A stretch of 52,363 nucleotides of DNA, taken from assembly GCA_022510815.1 (NCBI GenBank), contig JAFLST010000003.1, positions 1 through 52,363 of the forward strand, in the 5' to 3' direction. Positions 40,772 to 48,994 of the stretch are shown in pieces. Source of the DNA: Christensenellaceae bacterium (GTDB lineage: Bacteria; Bacillota; Clostridia; Christensenellales; Aristaeellaceae). The translations under genes were made by a program, and so were the position numbers. Numbering within the stretch: position 1 is the first letter of the stretch; each line of letters opens with the position of its first letter. The notes below the pieces were generated by a model, which was given only the letters and a program-made list of their open reading frames with translations, ran no database searches and was not told the origin of the DNA.

Positions 40772-42367
40772 ATGACTGCGGCGCTGCTGGTGACTGCGGC
40801 GGTGCTCCTCCTGTGTCTGGCACTGACCAGGGCGACGAACCGCTTTGGCGTTCCGGCGCTGGCGGTGTTTATCGCGCTGGGAATGCTCTTCGGCACGGAT
40901 GGCGTGTTCCGCATCGAGTTCCACGACTATGCTTTCGCGGAGCAGGCGTGCACGGTGGCGCTGGTGTTCATCATGTTCTATGGCGGCTTCGGGACAAACT
41001 GGCGCAGGGCAAAGGAAGCGGCTGTGCCAGCGGCGCTGCTCTCGACGGTCGGCGTGGTGCTGACGGCGCTGATAACGGGCGTCTTCTGCCGCTATGCGCT
41101 GGGGCTCCGCTGGCTGGAGGGCATGCTCATCGGCGCGGTGATCTCCTCCACCGACGCGGCGAGCGTGTTCTCCATCCTGCGCTCCAAGCGGCTGAATCTC
41201 AAGGGCGGCACCGCGTCGATGCTGGAAATCGAGTCCGGCTCCAATGATCCCTGCGCGTGGATGCTCACAACCATCCTGCTGCAGATGATGCGAAGCGATG
41301 TCAGTGCTCCGGCGATGGTCCGGATGGTTGCGGCGCAGATTGTCTTCGGCGCTGCGGCGGGCGTAATGGTGGCGGTGGCGGCGGGCTGGCTGATGCGGCA
41401 GGCGCGCTTCCCCACAGCGGGGTATGACGCGATTCTCGTTTTTGCTGTGGCGCTCCTGTCCTATGCGGGCGCGGCGGCCGTGGGCGGCAACGGATACCTG
41501 AGCGCCTATATCACGGGCATCATCCTCGGCAACAGCGGCGTGCCCGACAAGCGCGCGCTTGTTCACTTTTTTGACGGCGTGACAGGCCTGATACAGATGC
41601 TGATCTTCTTCTTGCTGGGCCTGATTTCGACGCCCTCAATGCTTCCGCGGGTGGCGCTTCAAGGGCTGCTTGTAGCGCTGTTCCTGACGCTGATTTCCCG
41701 CCCAGCGGCAGTTTTCGCCATTCTCATGCCCTTTCGGCGCCCGGTCAGACAGTCGCTGCTGGTAGCGTGGGCTGGCCTGCGCGGCGCGTCTTCTATCGTA
41801 TTCGCGATTGTGGCTGCGGTCGACCCGGCTGACCTGCGTTCGGATGTTTTTCACATCGTCTTCTTCATTGTGCTGTTCTCCATCGTGCTGCAGGGGACGT
41901 TCCTGCCGACGGTTGCCCGGAAACTCAAGATGATCGACGACAGCGCCGACGTGATGAAAACCTTTTCCGACTACTCCGAGGAAACCCCGGTGCAGTTTCT
42001 CAAGTTGACCGTCAGCGAAAACCACCCGTGGGCCAACAAGGCGCTCATGGCAGTTGACATGATTCCCGGAGCGCGTATTGCGCTGGTCATCCGGGGCGAT
42101 GAGCAGCTTGTGCCGCGCGGGCACACGACGCTTCTGCCGGGCGACCGGGTTATCCTCAGCGGCCCGTCGATGGACCCCGGGGACATGGCCATGCTCACCG
42201 AAATCCGTGTTGACGCGGTGCATCCGTGGGCTGGACGGCGGCTGGGGGATATCCGCATGCACCAGCGGCGGCTGGTTGTCATGATTGAACGCGAGGGCGA
42301 CGTGATCATCCCTGACGGCGAGACGGTGGTGCAGGCCGGGGATGTGCTGGTGATGAACCAGCTATAA
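40772..42367 (+). CDS. Potassium/proton antiporter with C-terminal TrkA-C domains
   Basis: A 531-residue CPA1-type exchanger similar to NhaP2/CvrA. The ATG at 40772 follows GGGGAGG by seven bases; the frame extends upstream but without a site. About twelve transmembrane segments span residues 1-395. The ion-binding helices carry VISSTDAASVFSILR and LEIESGSNDPCAW, the acidic residues of the transport site. The cytoplasmic C-terminus has one complete RCK_C/TrkA-C domain (residues ~410-475, ALVIRGDEQLVPRGHTTLLPGDRVIL) and a second at the very end (VVMIEREGDVIIPDGETVVQ). These domains usually sense nucleotides or ions. It likely exports K+ or Na+ in exchange for H+. Confidence 0.9.
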   Translation: MTAALLVTAAVLLLCLALTRATNRFGVPALAVFIALGMLFGTDGVFRIEFHDYAFAEQACTVALVFIMFYGGFGTNWRRAKEAAVPAALLSTVGVVLTALITGVFCRYALGLRWLEGMLIGAVISSTDAASVFSILRSKRLNLKGGTASMLEIESGSNDPCAWMLTTILLQMMRSDVSAPAMVRMVAAQIVFGAAAGVMVAVAAGWLMRQARFPTAGYDAILVFAVALLSYAGAAAVGGNGYLSAYITGIILGNSGVPDKRALVHFFDGVTGLIQMLIFFLLGLISTPSMLPRVALQGLLVALFLTLISRPAAVFAILMPFRRPVRQSLLVAWAGLRGASSIVFAIVAAVDPADLRSDVFHIVFFIVLFSIVLQGTFLPTVARKLKMIDDSADVMKTFSDYSEETPVQFLKLTVSENHPWANKALMAVDMIPGARIALVIRGDEQLVPRGHTTLLPGDRVILSGPSMDPGDMAMLTEIRVDAVHPWAGRRLGDIRMHQRRLVVMIEREGDVIIPDGETVVQAGDVLVMNQL

Positions 42368-42418
42368 GGAAAGCCGCAGCAGGAAGGCTTGTTTTCTTCT
42401 TGTTTCTTTTGAATGCGG

Positions 42419-42437
42419 AGCGGGGGATTCTCCCGCT
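42419..42437 (+). terminator. Antiporter gene terminator
   Basis: AGCGGG/CCCGCT stem extended by a G-U and a G-C pair, followed by TTTTC. Confidence 0.7.
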
Positions 42438-42443
42438 TTTCTA

Positions 42444-42472
42444 TTGACAGAAGAACCGCGTTATGCTATGCT
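42444..42472 (+). promoter_or_regulatory. MarR-DegV operon promoter
   Basis: TTGACA (42444-42449), 17-nt spacer, TATGCT (42467-42472). Confidence 0.7.
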
Positions 42473-42515
42473 TTGTCTGCTTTTTGAAAGAAAAGCATCT
42501 TTTTCACCATGATGA

Positions 42516-42528
42516 TTTGAAGTTCAAA
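42516..42528. promoter_or_regulatory. FabT-like operator
   Basis: TTTGAAGTTCAAA, a perfect palindrome of the TTTGA-N3-TCAAA form known for the fatty-acid repressor FabT, 17 nt before the MarR gene start and within the predicted transcript. Confidence 0.6.
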
Positions 42529-42545
42529 ATATCGAGGGGATGGAC

Positions 42546-42998
42546 ATGAGCCAGCGCAGTGCCACGATCAATCAGGTGCTGGTACATCTGTTCAACGATT
42601 TGCTGCGCATCGAGGAGAACACGCTGCATCGGGAGGGTGTGGAGCTTTCCATGCGAGAAATCCACATCATCGAGGCGGTTTGCGAGGCGGATGAGGACGG
42701 CAACACCATGACCTCGCTGGCGGCGAAGCTCCGGGTGACGGTTGGGTCGGTGACTGTGGCGGTGGCCACGCTGGAGCGCAAGGGGTATCTCGTCAGACGG
42801 CGGTCGAAGACGGACAGGCGGCGCGTGCATGTCCTGCCGACAGATAACGCGCTGGCTGTGGAACGCGTGCACCGGGACTACCACAGGCGCATGACGGAAG
42901 CCGTGATGCGAGCTGTTCCTGAGGAGCAGCTTGATGTGCTGATCCAGAGCCTTGGGGCCGTGAACGACTATTTCTATGGACAGGAGGAACTCAAATGA
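42546..42998 (+). CDS. MarR-family regulator, FabT-like
   Basis: A 150-residue winged-helix repressor. The ATG at 42546 has GAGGGG six bases upstream; the ATG at 42540 directly abuts that site. Helices MSQRSATINQVLVHLFNDLL form the dimer part. The DNA-binding region is LSMREIHIIEAVCEA, then TMTSLAAKLRVTVGSVTVAV, then the wing LVRRRSKTDRRRVHVLPT. Its size and its neighbours resemble FabT, which represses fatty-acid synthesis genes. It overlaps the DegV gene by ATGA, and a FabT-type palindrome lies in its leader, suggesting autoregulation. Ligand and targets are inferred. Confidence 0.85.
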   Translation: MSQRSATINQVLVHLFNDLLRIEENTLHREGVELSMREIHIIEAVCEADEDGNTMTSLAAKLRVTVGSVTVAVATLERKGYLVRRRSKTDRRRVHVLPTDNALAVERVHRDYHRRMTEAVMRAVPEEQLDVLIQSLGAVNDYFYGQEELK

Positions 42999-43846
42999 TT
43001 CGCATTGTGACGGACAGCATGTCCGATGTTTCGCAGGAGCAGAGCCGCGCTTATCATATTGACGTGCTGCCCCAGCCGATCCGCTTCGGCGAGGAGGAGT
43101 TCTGGGATGACGGCGTGTCCATCACGCAGGAAGAATTCTATAAGCGTATCCGTGTCGCTACCGAACTGCCCAAGACCAGTCAGGTGCCCATGGTCAGCTT
43201 TCTGGACGCCTTTAACAGTGCGCTGGAAGACCCGGAGAATCAGGTGCTGTGCATCACGGGCTCGTCGCTGCTCTCCGGCTGCTATCAGTCGGCTTGTCTG
43301 GCAAAGGAAAGCTGCGCTGATCCAGACCGCGTGACGGTGATCGACTCGCTTAACGCGACCTGCGCCGAGACGCTGCTGGTGGAGGAGGCCGTTCTCCAGC
43401 GCGATGCCGGGAAGACGGTGGCGGAGATCGCCGAGCGCATCGAGGATATCAAATCGCGGCACAAGATTATTGGCATGGCTGACGATCTCAAGTATCTGGT
43501 CATGGGCGGGCGTCTGTCGCCGCTGGTGGGCAAGGTGGGCACAGCGCTGCACATCAAGCCGACGCTCAAGATTGAGGGTGGCGTGATCGACAAAGCTGGC
43601 GTAGTGCGCGGCAATGCCAAGGGCCGGGCGTGGTATATCGAGCAGCTCAAGCTGTTCCCGCCGGACAAGAGCATCCCTCTCTACATCGGCGGCGCCGACT
43701 GCCCGGATGCGGTGGCGTTGATTCGTGAGCAGATCGAAGCCGAAGGGCTTGACCTGCCGGAGATTCGCGAGGTGAACATCGGCTGCCTGATCGGCACCCA
43801 TGTCGGCCCCGGACTGACGCTCATCAGCTGGGCGATTGCGAAGTAA
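42995..43846 (+). CDS. DegV-family fatty-acid-binding protein (FakB-like)
   Basis: A 283-residue cytoplasmic protein that holds a fatty acid; proteins of this family present it to FakA kinase for phosphorylation and use in membrane phospholipid. It opens with IRIVTDSMSDVSQEQSRAYH, the DegV start. Other blocks are LPKTSQVPMVSFLDAF, CITGSSLLSGCYQSACLAKE with the Ser/Thr that bind the carboxylate, and MADDLKYLVMGGRLS. The C-terminal part has GVVRGNAKGRAW and IGTHVGPGLTLI. It is translated in step with the MarR gene (ATGA overlap). No FakA gene is present in the window. Confidence 0.94.
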   Translation: MIRIVTDSMSDVSQEQSRAYHIDVLPQPIRFGEEEFWDDGVSITQEEFYKRIRVATELPKTSQVPMVSFLDAFNSALEDPENQVLCITGSSLLSGCYQSACLAKESCADPDRVTVIDSLNATCAETLLVEEAVLQRDAGKTVAEIAERIEDIKSRHKIIGMADDLKYLVMGGRLSPLVGKVGTALHIKPTLKIEGGVIDKAGVVRGNAKGRAWYIEQLKLFPPDKSIPLYIGGADCPDAVALIREQIEAEGLDLPEIREVNIGCLIGTHVGPGLTLISWAIAK

Positions 43847-43854
43847 AGGTGAGC

Positions 43855-43882
43855 GCGGCATATCCGAAACGGGATGTGCCGC
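43855..43882 (+). terminator. Hairpin between DegV and rRNA methyltransferase genes
   Basis: GCGGCATATCC pairs with GGATGTGCCGC (one G-U pair), loop about 6 nt, followed by TTTT. It may be partly read through, since the next gene has no obvious promoter. Confidence 0.7.
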
Positions 43883-43905
43883 TTTTCCATGAGGGGAGGA
43901 TGCCT

Positions 43906-44742
43906 ATGCTCATGAGCAAGCGCGATAAGCTGCATCTGGCGGCGGAGCGGCTGAACGCTCTGGCATGCCCGGTCTGCGGACAGCCTATGAACCGCGCGGG
44001 CGAGGACTATGCCTGCGCTGCCGAACACCGGGTCAACACGCATCGCAAGGGCTGCCTGAATGTGCTGTCCACGAAGGCGGAGACCTTCTACGACGCGGAG
44101 CTGTTTGCGGCTCGTCGGCGGGTGTTTGCCTCCGGCTGCTATGACGCGGTGGCGGAGGCCATTGACGGGTTGCTGCCGGGGGAGTCTCAGCGGGTGCTGG
44201 ACGCGGGCTGCGGCGACGGCTGGTATTTGAACACGCTGCTGGCCCGCCATCCCGGCTGGACAGGCGCTGGCGTTGATATCAGCCGGGACGCGATCTTTCA
44301 GGCGACGGATCAGCCCTGCGCGGCGCTGTGGTGCGTGGCTGATCTGCGGCGGCTGCCCTTCAGGGATGGCGCGTTCACCGTGGTGCTGGACGTGCTGACC
44401 CCGGCAGGGTATGAGGAGTTCCGGCGCGTGCTGGCCCCCGGCGGCATGCTGGTGAAGGTGTACCCTGGCAGCGGCTATTTGAAGGAGCTGCGGGCTGCGC
44501 GGGGCATGCCGCCCTATGAGGAGGGTCAGGTGGAGAGCTACCTGCGCTCCCGGACGGAGGTCGTTGACGAACGGCGTGTGATCGAGCGCCGGACGGTGTC
44601 CCCGGAGCTGTGGCGGGACTTCGTCTGGATGACCCCGCTGAATCAGGATTTGTCCCCGGAGGAAAAGGAAGCGCTGGCGGCGCGGCCGGGCAGGGAAGTG
44701 ACGATTGACCTGCACGCGGCGGTCTGCCGGCTGCATTTATAA
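43906..44742 (+). CDS. rlmA: RlmA-type 23S rRNA (guanine-N1)-methyltransferase
   Basis: A 278-residue methyltransferase. A zinc knuckle at the N-terminus reads CPVCGQPM...CAAEH (residues ~22-42), followed by the RKGCLNVL block. The SAM fold follows, with VLDAGCGDGWYLNTLLAR and GAGVDISRDAI and the later VLAPGGMLVKVYPG. This layout is that of RlmA, which methylates G745 or G748 in helix 35 of 23S rRNA; the G748 enzymes (TlrB type) give resistance to tylosin-like drugs. Which base is modified cannot be told from sequence alone. The ATG at 43906 has GGGGAGG six bases upstream. Confidence 0.85.
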   Translation: MLMSKRDKLHLAAERLNALACPVCGQPMNRAGEDYACAAEHRVNTHRKGCLNVLSTKAETFYDAELFAARRRVFASGCYDAVAEAIDGLLPGESQRVLDAGCGDGWYLNTLLARHPGWTGAGVDISRDAIFQATDQPCAALWCVADLRRLPFRDGAFTVVLDVLTPAGYEEFRRVLAPGGMLVKVYPGSGYLKELRAARGMPPYEEGQVESYLRSRTEVVDERRVIERRTVSPELWRDFVWMTPLNQDLSPEEKEALAARPGREVTIDLHAAVCRLHL

Positions 44743-44743
44743 G

Positions 44744-44803
44744 AAAATCCCTGTCGGAGCAGAAGCGCGGCCTGAGTGACCGCTCTGTCCCGACAGGGAT
44801 TTT
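44744..44803. terminator. Bidirectional terminator
   Basis: Perfect 14-bp stem AAAATCCCTGTCGG/CCGACAGGGATTTT with a 32-nt loop; T-runs on both strands between converging genes. Confidence 0.9.
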
Positions 44804-44816
44804 TTATTGTCTGCGC

Positions 44817-46178
44817 TTACAGCTTTTCGCCGTTGCTCGCCATCACGCCGCGATACCAGAGGCAGCTGTCCTTCGGCGTACGCACCTGCGTCTGATAATC
44901 GACATGCACCAGTCCGAACCGCTCGTCGTAGCCGCTGCCCCACTCGAAATTGTCGAGGAAGCTCCAGTAGAAGTAGCCCAGCACCGGCACGCCGTCCTCG
45001 CAGGCTCGGCGCAGCGCCAGCAGGTAGCGGTGGACATAGTCGATGCGGTTGGGGTCGTGTACCTGTCCGTCGAGGCTGATGACGTCGTGGCAGCTCATGC
45101 CGTTCTCGCTGATGATGATCGGCAGGTGATACCGCTCATGGAGCAGCCGCGGCCCCCAGTAGAGCGCTTCCGGCGAGATGGGCCAGCCGATCGCCGTGCG
45201 AGGCGTGCCAATAGGGTTCGGCACCCTCTCCGCGCCCATGGGATTGTCGGCGGCGCGCCAGACGGAGCCGCGATAGATGTTCTGCGCATAGTAGTCCAGC
45301 GGCTGGCAGATCTCGGGCATGTCCTTCTCCCAGCCCTCAGGGAGATAATGACCGTACAGGCGCAGGCCGTCTTCGGGATAGGCGCCCAGAATCGCCGGAT
45401 CGCTGAGCCACGAGACGCTCCAGCCCAAGTGCTTGCCTTCGGGCGGTACGCCGAAATACGCCTTGCGGCAGGCGTCAAGATCCGCGGGGCTGTCAGTGGC
45501 GGGGATGGCCGGATCGCCGCAGGGAGCATAGCCGACGCGCACGCTGGGCACCGTTTCCCGCAGCGCCTTGACGGAGCGGCCGTGGCTGCGGAGCAGGTTG
45601 TGCATCATCAGCACCAGCTCCCGCGTCGAGCAGCGCAGACCCGGCGCGTGCTTGCCCATGCCGTATCCGAGACCGATGATACACTGGGGCTCGTTGATGG
45701 TGAAGTAGTCCTTCACCCGATCGCCCAGCCGACCTGCGACCACGCGGGTATACTCCTCAAACCATGTTGGCATGTCGGCATTGAGCCAGCCGCCGCGCAG
45801 ATGAAGTGCCCGGGGCAAGTCCCAGTGATACAGCGTGACGAACGGACGGATGCCGTTCTCCAGCAAGCAGTCTACTAAATCAGAATAGAACTGCAGGCCC
45901 GCTTCGTTGACCGCGCCGGTGCCCTCCGGGAGCACCCGGGGCCAGCTGATGGAGAAGCGGTAGTTCCTGATGCCCATCTCGGCCATCAGCCGTACGTCCT
46001 CGCGGAAACGGTGGTAGTGGTCGCAGGCCACGTCACCGGTGCTGTGATCGTTGATGTTGCCCGGCACGCGGACGTAGTCGTCCCAGATCGACGCGCCCTT
46101 GCCATCCTCGAAGGCCGCTCCTTCAATCTGATAGGAAGAGGTCGCCGTGCCCCAGAGAAAATCCTTTGGAAAGCTCAT
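44817..46178 (-). CDS. GH1 beta-glucosidase
   Basis: A 453-residue cytoplasmic glycosidase that removes terminal beta-linked glucose (or galactose) by the retaining mechanism. Standard GH1 length and layout: FPKDFLWGTATSSYQIEGA, SISWPRVLPEG, LYHWDLPRAL, the acid/base Glu163 in TINEPQC and the nucleophile Glu358 in IISENGMS, then GYFYWSFLDNFEW and the sugar-binding end. There is no 6-phospho-specific signature that I can confirm, which fits uptake by an ABC importer rather than a PTS. It diverges from the sugar importer operon. The minus-strand TATAAT at 46223-46218 is a probable -10 box. GAGG is seven bases before the ATG. Confidence 0.96.
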   Translation of the reverse strand: MSFPKDFLWGTATSSYQIEGAAFEDGKGASIWDDYVRVPGNINDHSTGDVACDHYHRFREDVRLMAEMGIRNYRFSISWPRVLPEGTGAVNEAGLQFYSDLVDCLLENGIRPFVTLYHWDLPRALHLRGGWLNADMPTWFEEYTRVVAGRLGDRVKDYFTINEPQCIIGLGYGMGKHAPGLRCSTRELVLMMHNLLRSHGRSVKALRETVPSVRVGYAPCGDPAIPATDSPADLDACRKAYFGVPPEGKHLGWSVSWLSDPAILGAYPEDGLRLYGHYLPEGWEKDMPEICQPLDYYAQNIYRGSVWRAADNPMGAERVPNPIGTPRTAIGWPISPEALYWGPRLLHERYHLPIIISENGMSCHDVISLDGQVHDPNRIDYVHRYLLALRRACEDGVPVLGYFYWSFLDNFEWGSGYDERFGLVHVDYQTQVRTPKDSCLWYRGVMASNGEKL

Positions 46179-46490
46179 ATTGCCGCCTCGCTTTCTGACA
46201 GTGGTGCTTTGGTAATCATTATATCAAATATACAATTAAAAGGAAAGTACTATTTTCATCCGGATTCGGGATGGCCGATCTGGCGGCGAATAGAAAGAAA
46301 ATTACAAAAGGCTCTTGCTTTTTTGGGAAAAGTGTTATATACTTAGTTAGCATTTTTAATCTTCGTCAATAGAACAGCGCCAAAAAACGCGCTGTCCTTT
46401 TGCGACGTGGTAAGCGTTTGTCTTTTACACTGCTGAGGCGGTGTTTGAGAGAATAGCGGGAAACCGCAAGAAAAAAGGAGGAACCCCATC
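46179..46490. promoter_or_regulatory. Divergent control region between beta-glucosidase and ABC importer
   Basis: A 312-nt region with the leftward -10 (46218-46223), the rightward promoter (46315-46343), a leader hairpin ACAGCGC/GCGCTGT (46374-46380 with 46389-46395) followed by CCTTTT, and a catabolite-box-like TGGTAAGCGTTTGTC (46408-46422). The box keeps the AAxCGxTT core of LacI-family sites but is not symmetric. Confidence 0.5.
46315..46343 (+). promoter_or_regulatory. Sugar importer operon promoter
   Basis: TTGCTT (46315-46320), 17-nt spacer, TATACT (46338-46343), giving a leader of about 140 nt. Confidence 0.65.
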
Positions 46491-47861
46491 ATGAAAAGGA
46501 TCCTTTCCCTGGTCCTCGCCGCGATGCTGCTCATGGGCTGCATGAGCTTTGCTTCCGCCGAGGGAGAGAAGATCACCCTGAACGTGTGGTCTTTCACCAA
46601 CGAGCTGGAGGGCATGATCGACAAGTACTATAAGCCCGCCCATCCCGACGTAGAGATCGTTTACACCCTGTATCCCACCGACGGCGGCGAGTACACCTCC
46701 CACGTTGACACCCTGCTGGCTGCTGACGCGCTGAACGCTGATGCTCCCGACATCTTCACCCTCGAGGCTGCTTTCGTGAAGAAGTATGTCAACAGCGACT
46801 GGACTGCTGACCTGCTGGAAGTGGGCTTCACCGCTGAAGACTTCGAGACCTGCATCCCCGTCATGCTGCAGATCGGTCAGGACAACGCCACTGGCGTCCA
46901 GAAGGGTCTGGCTTGGCAGTCCACCCCCGGCGCTCTGATGTATCGTGCGTCTCTGGCGGAAGAGTATCTGGGCGTCACCTCTCCTGAAGAGTTCCAGGAG
47001 CTGGTGAAGGACTGGGATACTTTCGTTGAGACCGCTGAGAAGGTCAACGAGGCTTCCGAAGGCAAGGTCAAGATGGTCATCGGCGCTGGCGACATCTGGA
47101 ACGCTTATCAGTATCAGCGTTCTCAGGGCTGGGTCGTGGACGGCAAGCTGGTCATCGACGACGTGCTCTATGATTACCTCGACATGATGAAGGTCATGGA
47201 AGAAGACGGCCTGCATCATTCCGGCGCTGCCTGGGCTGAGACTTGGTTCGCTGGCATGCGCGGCGACGAGAATGCTCTGACCCTGTGCTACTTCCTGCCC
47301 ACCTGGGGCCTGCACTACACCCTGAAGCCCAACTGCGCTTCCGGCATCGACGACTCCATGACCGAGGAAGAGATGGCTGCGCAGAGCGAAGCTACCGGCG
47401 GCACCTACGGTGACTGGCGCATGGTCGCTGGCCCCGTCGGCTACAGCTGGGGCGGCACCTGGGTTGGCACCAACAAGGCGAAGGTCGAAGCTGCTGACGA
47501 CGCCAAGAAGGCTGCCATCAAGGAGTTCATCCGCTTCTTCACCCTGGACGAAGACTTCCTGTACACCTACGCCAAGGATTCCGGCGACTTCGTGTCCAAC
47601 AACACCGTCGTCGAGAAGGTTCTGGCTGAGGGCGGCACGCCCAACCCCTTCCTCGGTGGTCAGGATCACTACTCCATCTTCGCCGAGGCTGCCAACCTGG
47701 CCAACGGCGCGATCATGACCGACTATGACGAGACCATCAACTCCCTGTGGAGCGACCTGTGCACCACGCCCTACACCAAGGGCGAGCTGAGCCTTGACGA
47801 AGCCATTCAGGCGTTCAAGGACGGCGTGAAGGCTGCTTACGCTGACATCGTGGTCGAGTAA
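46491..47861 (+). CDS. ABC sugar importer, extracellular solute-binding protein
   Basis: A 456-residue substrate-binding component. The N-terminus RILSLVLAAMLLMGCMSFAS has an LMGC that could be a lipobox, but it also ends in ASA-EG, a signal peptidase I site, so lipidation is uncertain. The mature start ITLNVWSFTNELEGM and the blocks DAPDIFTLEAAFVKKY, GLAWQSTPGALMYRASLAEE and WGGTWVGTNKAK follow the family-1 (MalE-type) sugar-binding pattern. AAGGAGG lies nine bases before the ATG. First gene of a three-gene operon divergent from a beta-glucosidase, which points to a beta-linked oligosaccharide such as cellobiose as the ligand. Confidence 0.93.
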   Translation: MKRILSLVLAAMLLMGCMSFASAEGEKITLNVWSFTNELEGMIDKYYKPAHPDVEIVYTLYPTDGGEYTSHVDTLLAADALNADAPDIFTLEAAFVKKYVNSDWTADLLEVGFTAEDFETCIPVMLQIGQDNATGVQKGLAWQSTPGALMYRASLAEEYLGVTSPEEFQELVKDWDTFVETAEKVNEASEGKVKMVIGAGDIWNAYQYQRSQGWVVDGKLVIDDVLYDYLDMMKVMEEDGLHHSGAAWAETWFAGMRGDENALTLCYFLPTWGLHYTLKPNCASGIDDSMTEEEMAAQSEATGGTYGDWRMVAGPVGYSWGGTWVGTNKAKVEAADDAKKAAIKEFIRFFTLDEDFLYTYAKDSGDFVSNNTVVEKVLAEGGTPNPFLGGQDHYSIFAEAANLANGAIMTDYDETINSLWSDLCTTPYTKGELSLDEAIQAFKDGVKAAYADIVVE

Positions 47862-47893
47862 TTTCAGTCATAGCAACCATTAGGTAACCAATG

Positions 47894-47934
47894 GGGCTGC
47901 CTCCTGCATCAGCCACTGAGGCAGGGGGCAGCCC
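47894..47934 (+). terminator. Intra-operon attenuating hairpin
   Basis: GGGCTGCC/GGCAGCCC plus CCTGC/GCAGG, joined by a T-G pair into a ~14-bp stem, tailed by TTGTTCAATTTT. Placed between the binding protein and permease genes, it can give more binding protein than permease. Confidence 0.8.
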
Positions 47935-48025
47935 TTGTTCAATTTTGTGGTAACACGTTCCACGCGCATATCCTTTTAGCATCACCCCCGCGGTGGGGTG
48001 GAACAACCGGTAAAGGGGTGGACAT

Positions 48026-48994
48026 ATGCAAAAGGTCTCAACGCCTGCGCAGCCGCAGATCAAGAAAAAGCGCAGCAAGATCAGCTACGATCACTACGGC
48101 TACATGTTCGTGGCGCCCTTCTTCATCGTTTTCGCGATTTTCCAGCTGTATCCCATCTTCTTCACCTTCCGCACGGCGTTTACCGACGCCATCGGCTGGG
48201 ATAAAATTCTCAATAACGATCTGATTGGCTTTGCCAACTTCAAGCTCTTCTTTGATCCCAACAGCGATCTGTTCGTGTCTTACTGGCGCGCCTTCGGCAA
48301 CACGGTCATCATCTGGATGTTCAACTTCGTGCCGCAGATCAGCATGGCGCTGATTCTCGCGAGCTGGTTCACCAGCGGCCAGATGCACCTGAAGTTCCAA
48401 GGCGGCTTCAAGATGCTGATCTTCATGCCGAACATCATCACGGCGGCGACCATCGCGATGCTGTTCCTGTCCCTGTTCTCTTACCCGATCGCTCCGGTCA
48501 ATACGCTTCTGCAGAACGCCGGACTCCTGAACTCACCCTTTGAGTTCTTCCGCTCGACGGCAGCGTCCCGCGGCATCATTAGCTTCATCCAGTGGTGGAT
48601 GTGGTACGGCAATACCATGATCGTCATGATTGCCGGCATCATGGGCATCAACCCCTCGCTGTTTGAGGCGGGTCTGGTTGACGGCTGCTCCAGCCGCCAG
48701 ATCTTCTGGAAGATCACCCTGCCGCTGATTAAGCCCATCCTGCTGTACAATCTGGTCACCTCCCTCGTCGGCGGCCTGACCATGTTCGATATCCCGCAGC
48801 TGATGACCAGCGGCAACCCCAACAACACGACCGACACCATTGCCCGGTTCATCTACAATCAGGGCTTTACCGGCTCCCGTAACTTCAATTACGCCAGCGC
48901 CGGTTCCATCATTCTGTTTATCATCATCGTGATTTGCTCCTTCATCCTGTCTCAGCTGATGAAAGAGCGCAACAGCAAGGGGGTGGGCAAATGA
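48026..48994 (+). CDS. ABC sugar importer permease, MalF-like
   Basis: A 322-residue inner-membrane permease with about six transmembrane helices (the first is MFVAPFFIVFAIFQLYPIFF). The cytoplasmic EAA loop that docks the ATPase reads EAGLVDGCSSRQIFWKITLP (residues ~214-233). AAAGGGGTG is about five bases before the ATG, and a CACCCC/GGGGTG hairpin lies just upstream. Its stop overlaps the next permease start (ATGA). With that permease it forms the membrane channel. Confidence 0.95.
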   Translation: MQKVSTPAQPQIKKKRSKISYDHYGYMFVAPFFIVFAIFQLYPIFFTFRTAFTDAIGWDKILNNDLIGFANFKLFFDPNSDLFVSYWRAFGNTVIIWMFNFVPQISMALILASWFTSGQMHLKFQGGFKMLIFMPNIITAATIAMLFLSLFSYPIAPVNTLLQNAGLLNSPFEFFRSTAASRGIISFIQWWMWYGNTMIVMIAGIMGINPSLFEAGLVDGCSSRQIFWKITLPLIKPILLYNLVTSLVGGLTMFDIPQLMTSGNPNNTTDTIARFIYNQGFTGSRNFNYASAGSIILFIIIVICSFILSQLMKERNSKGVGK

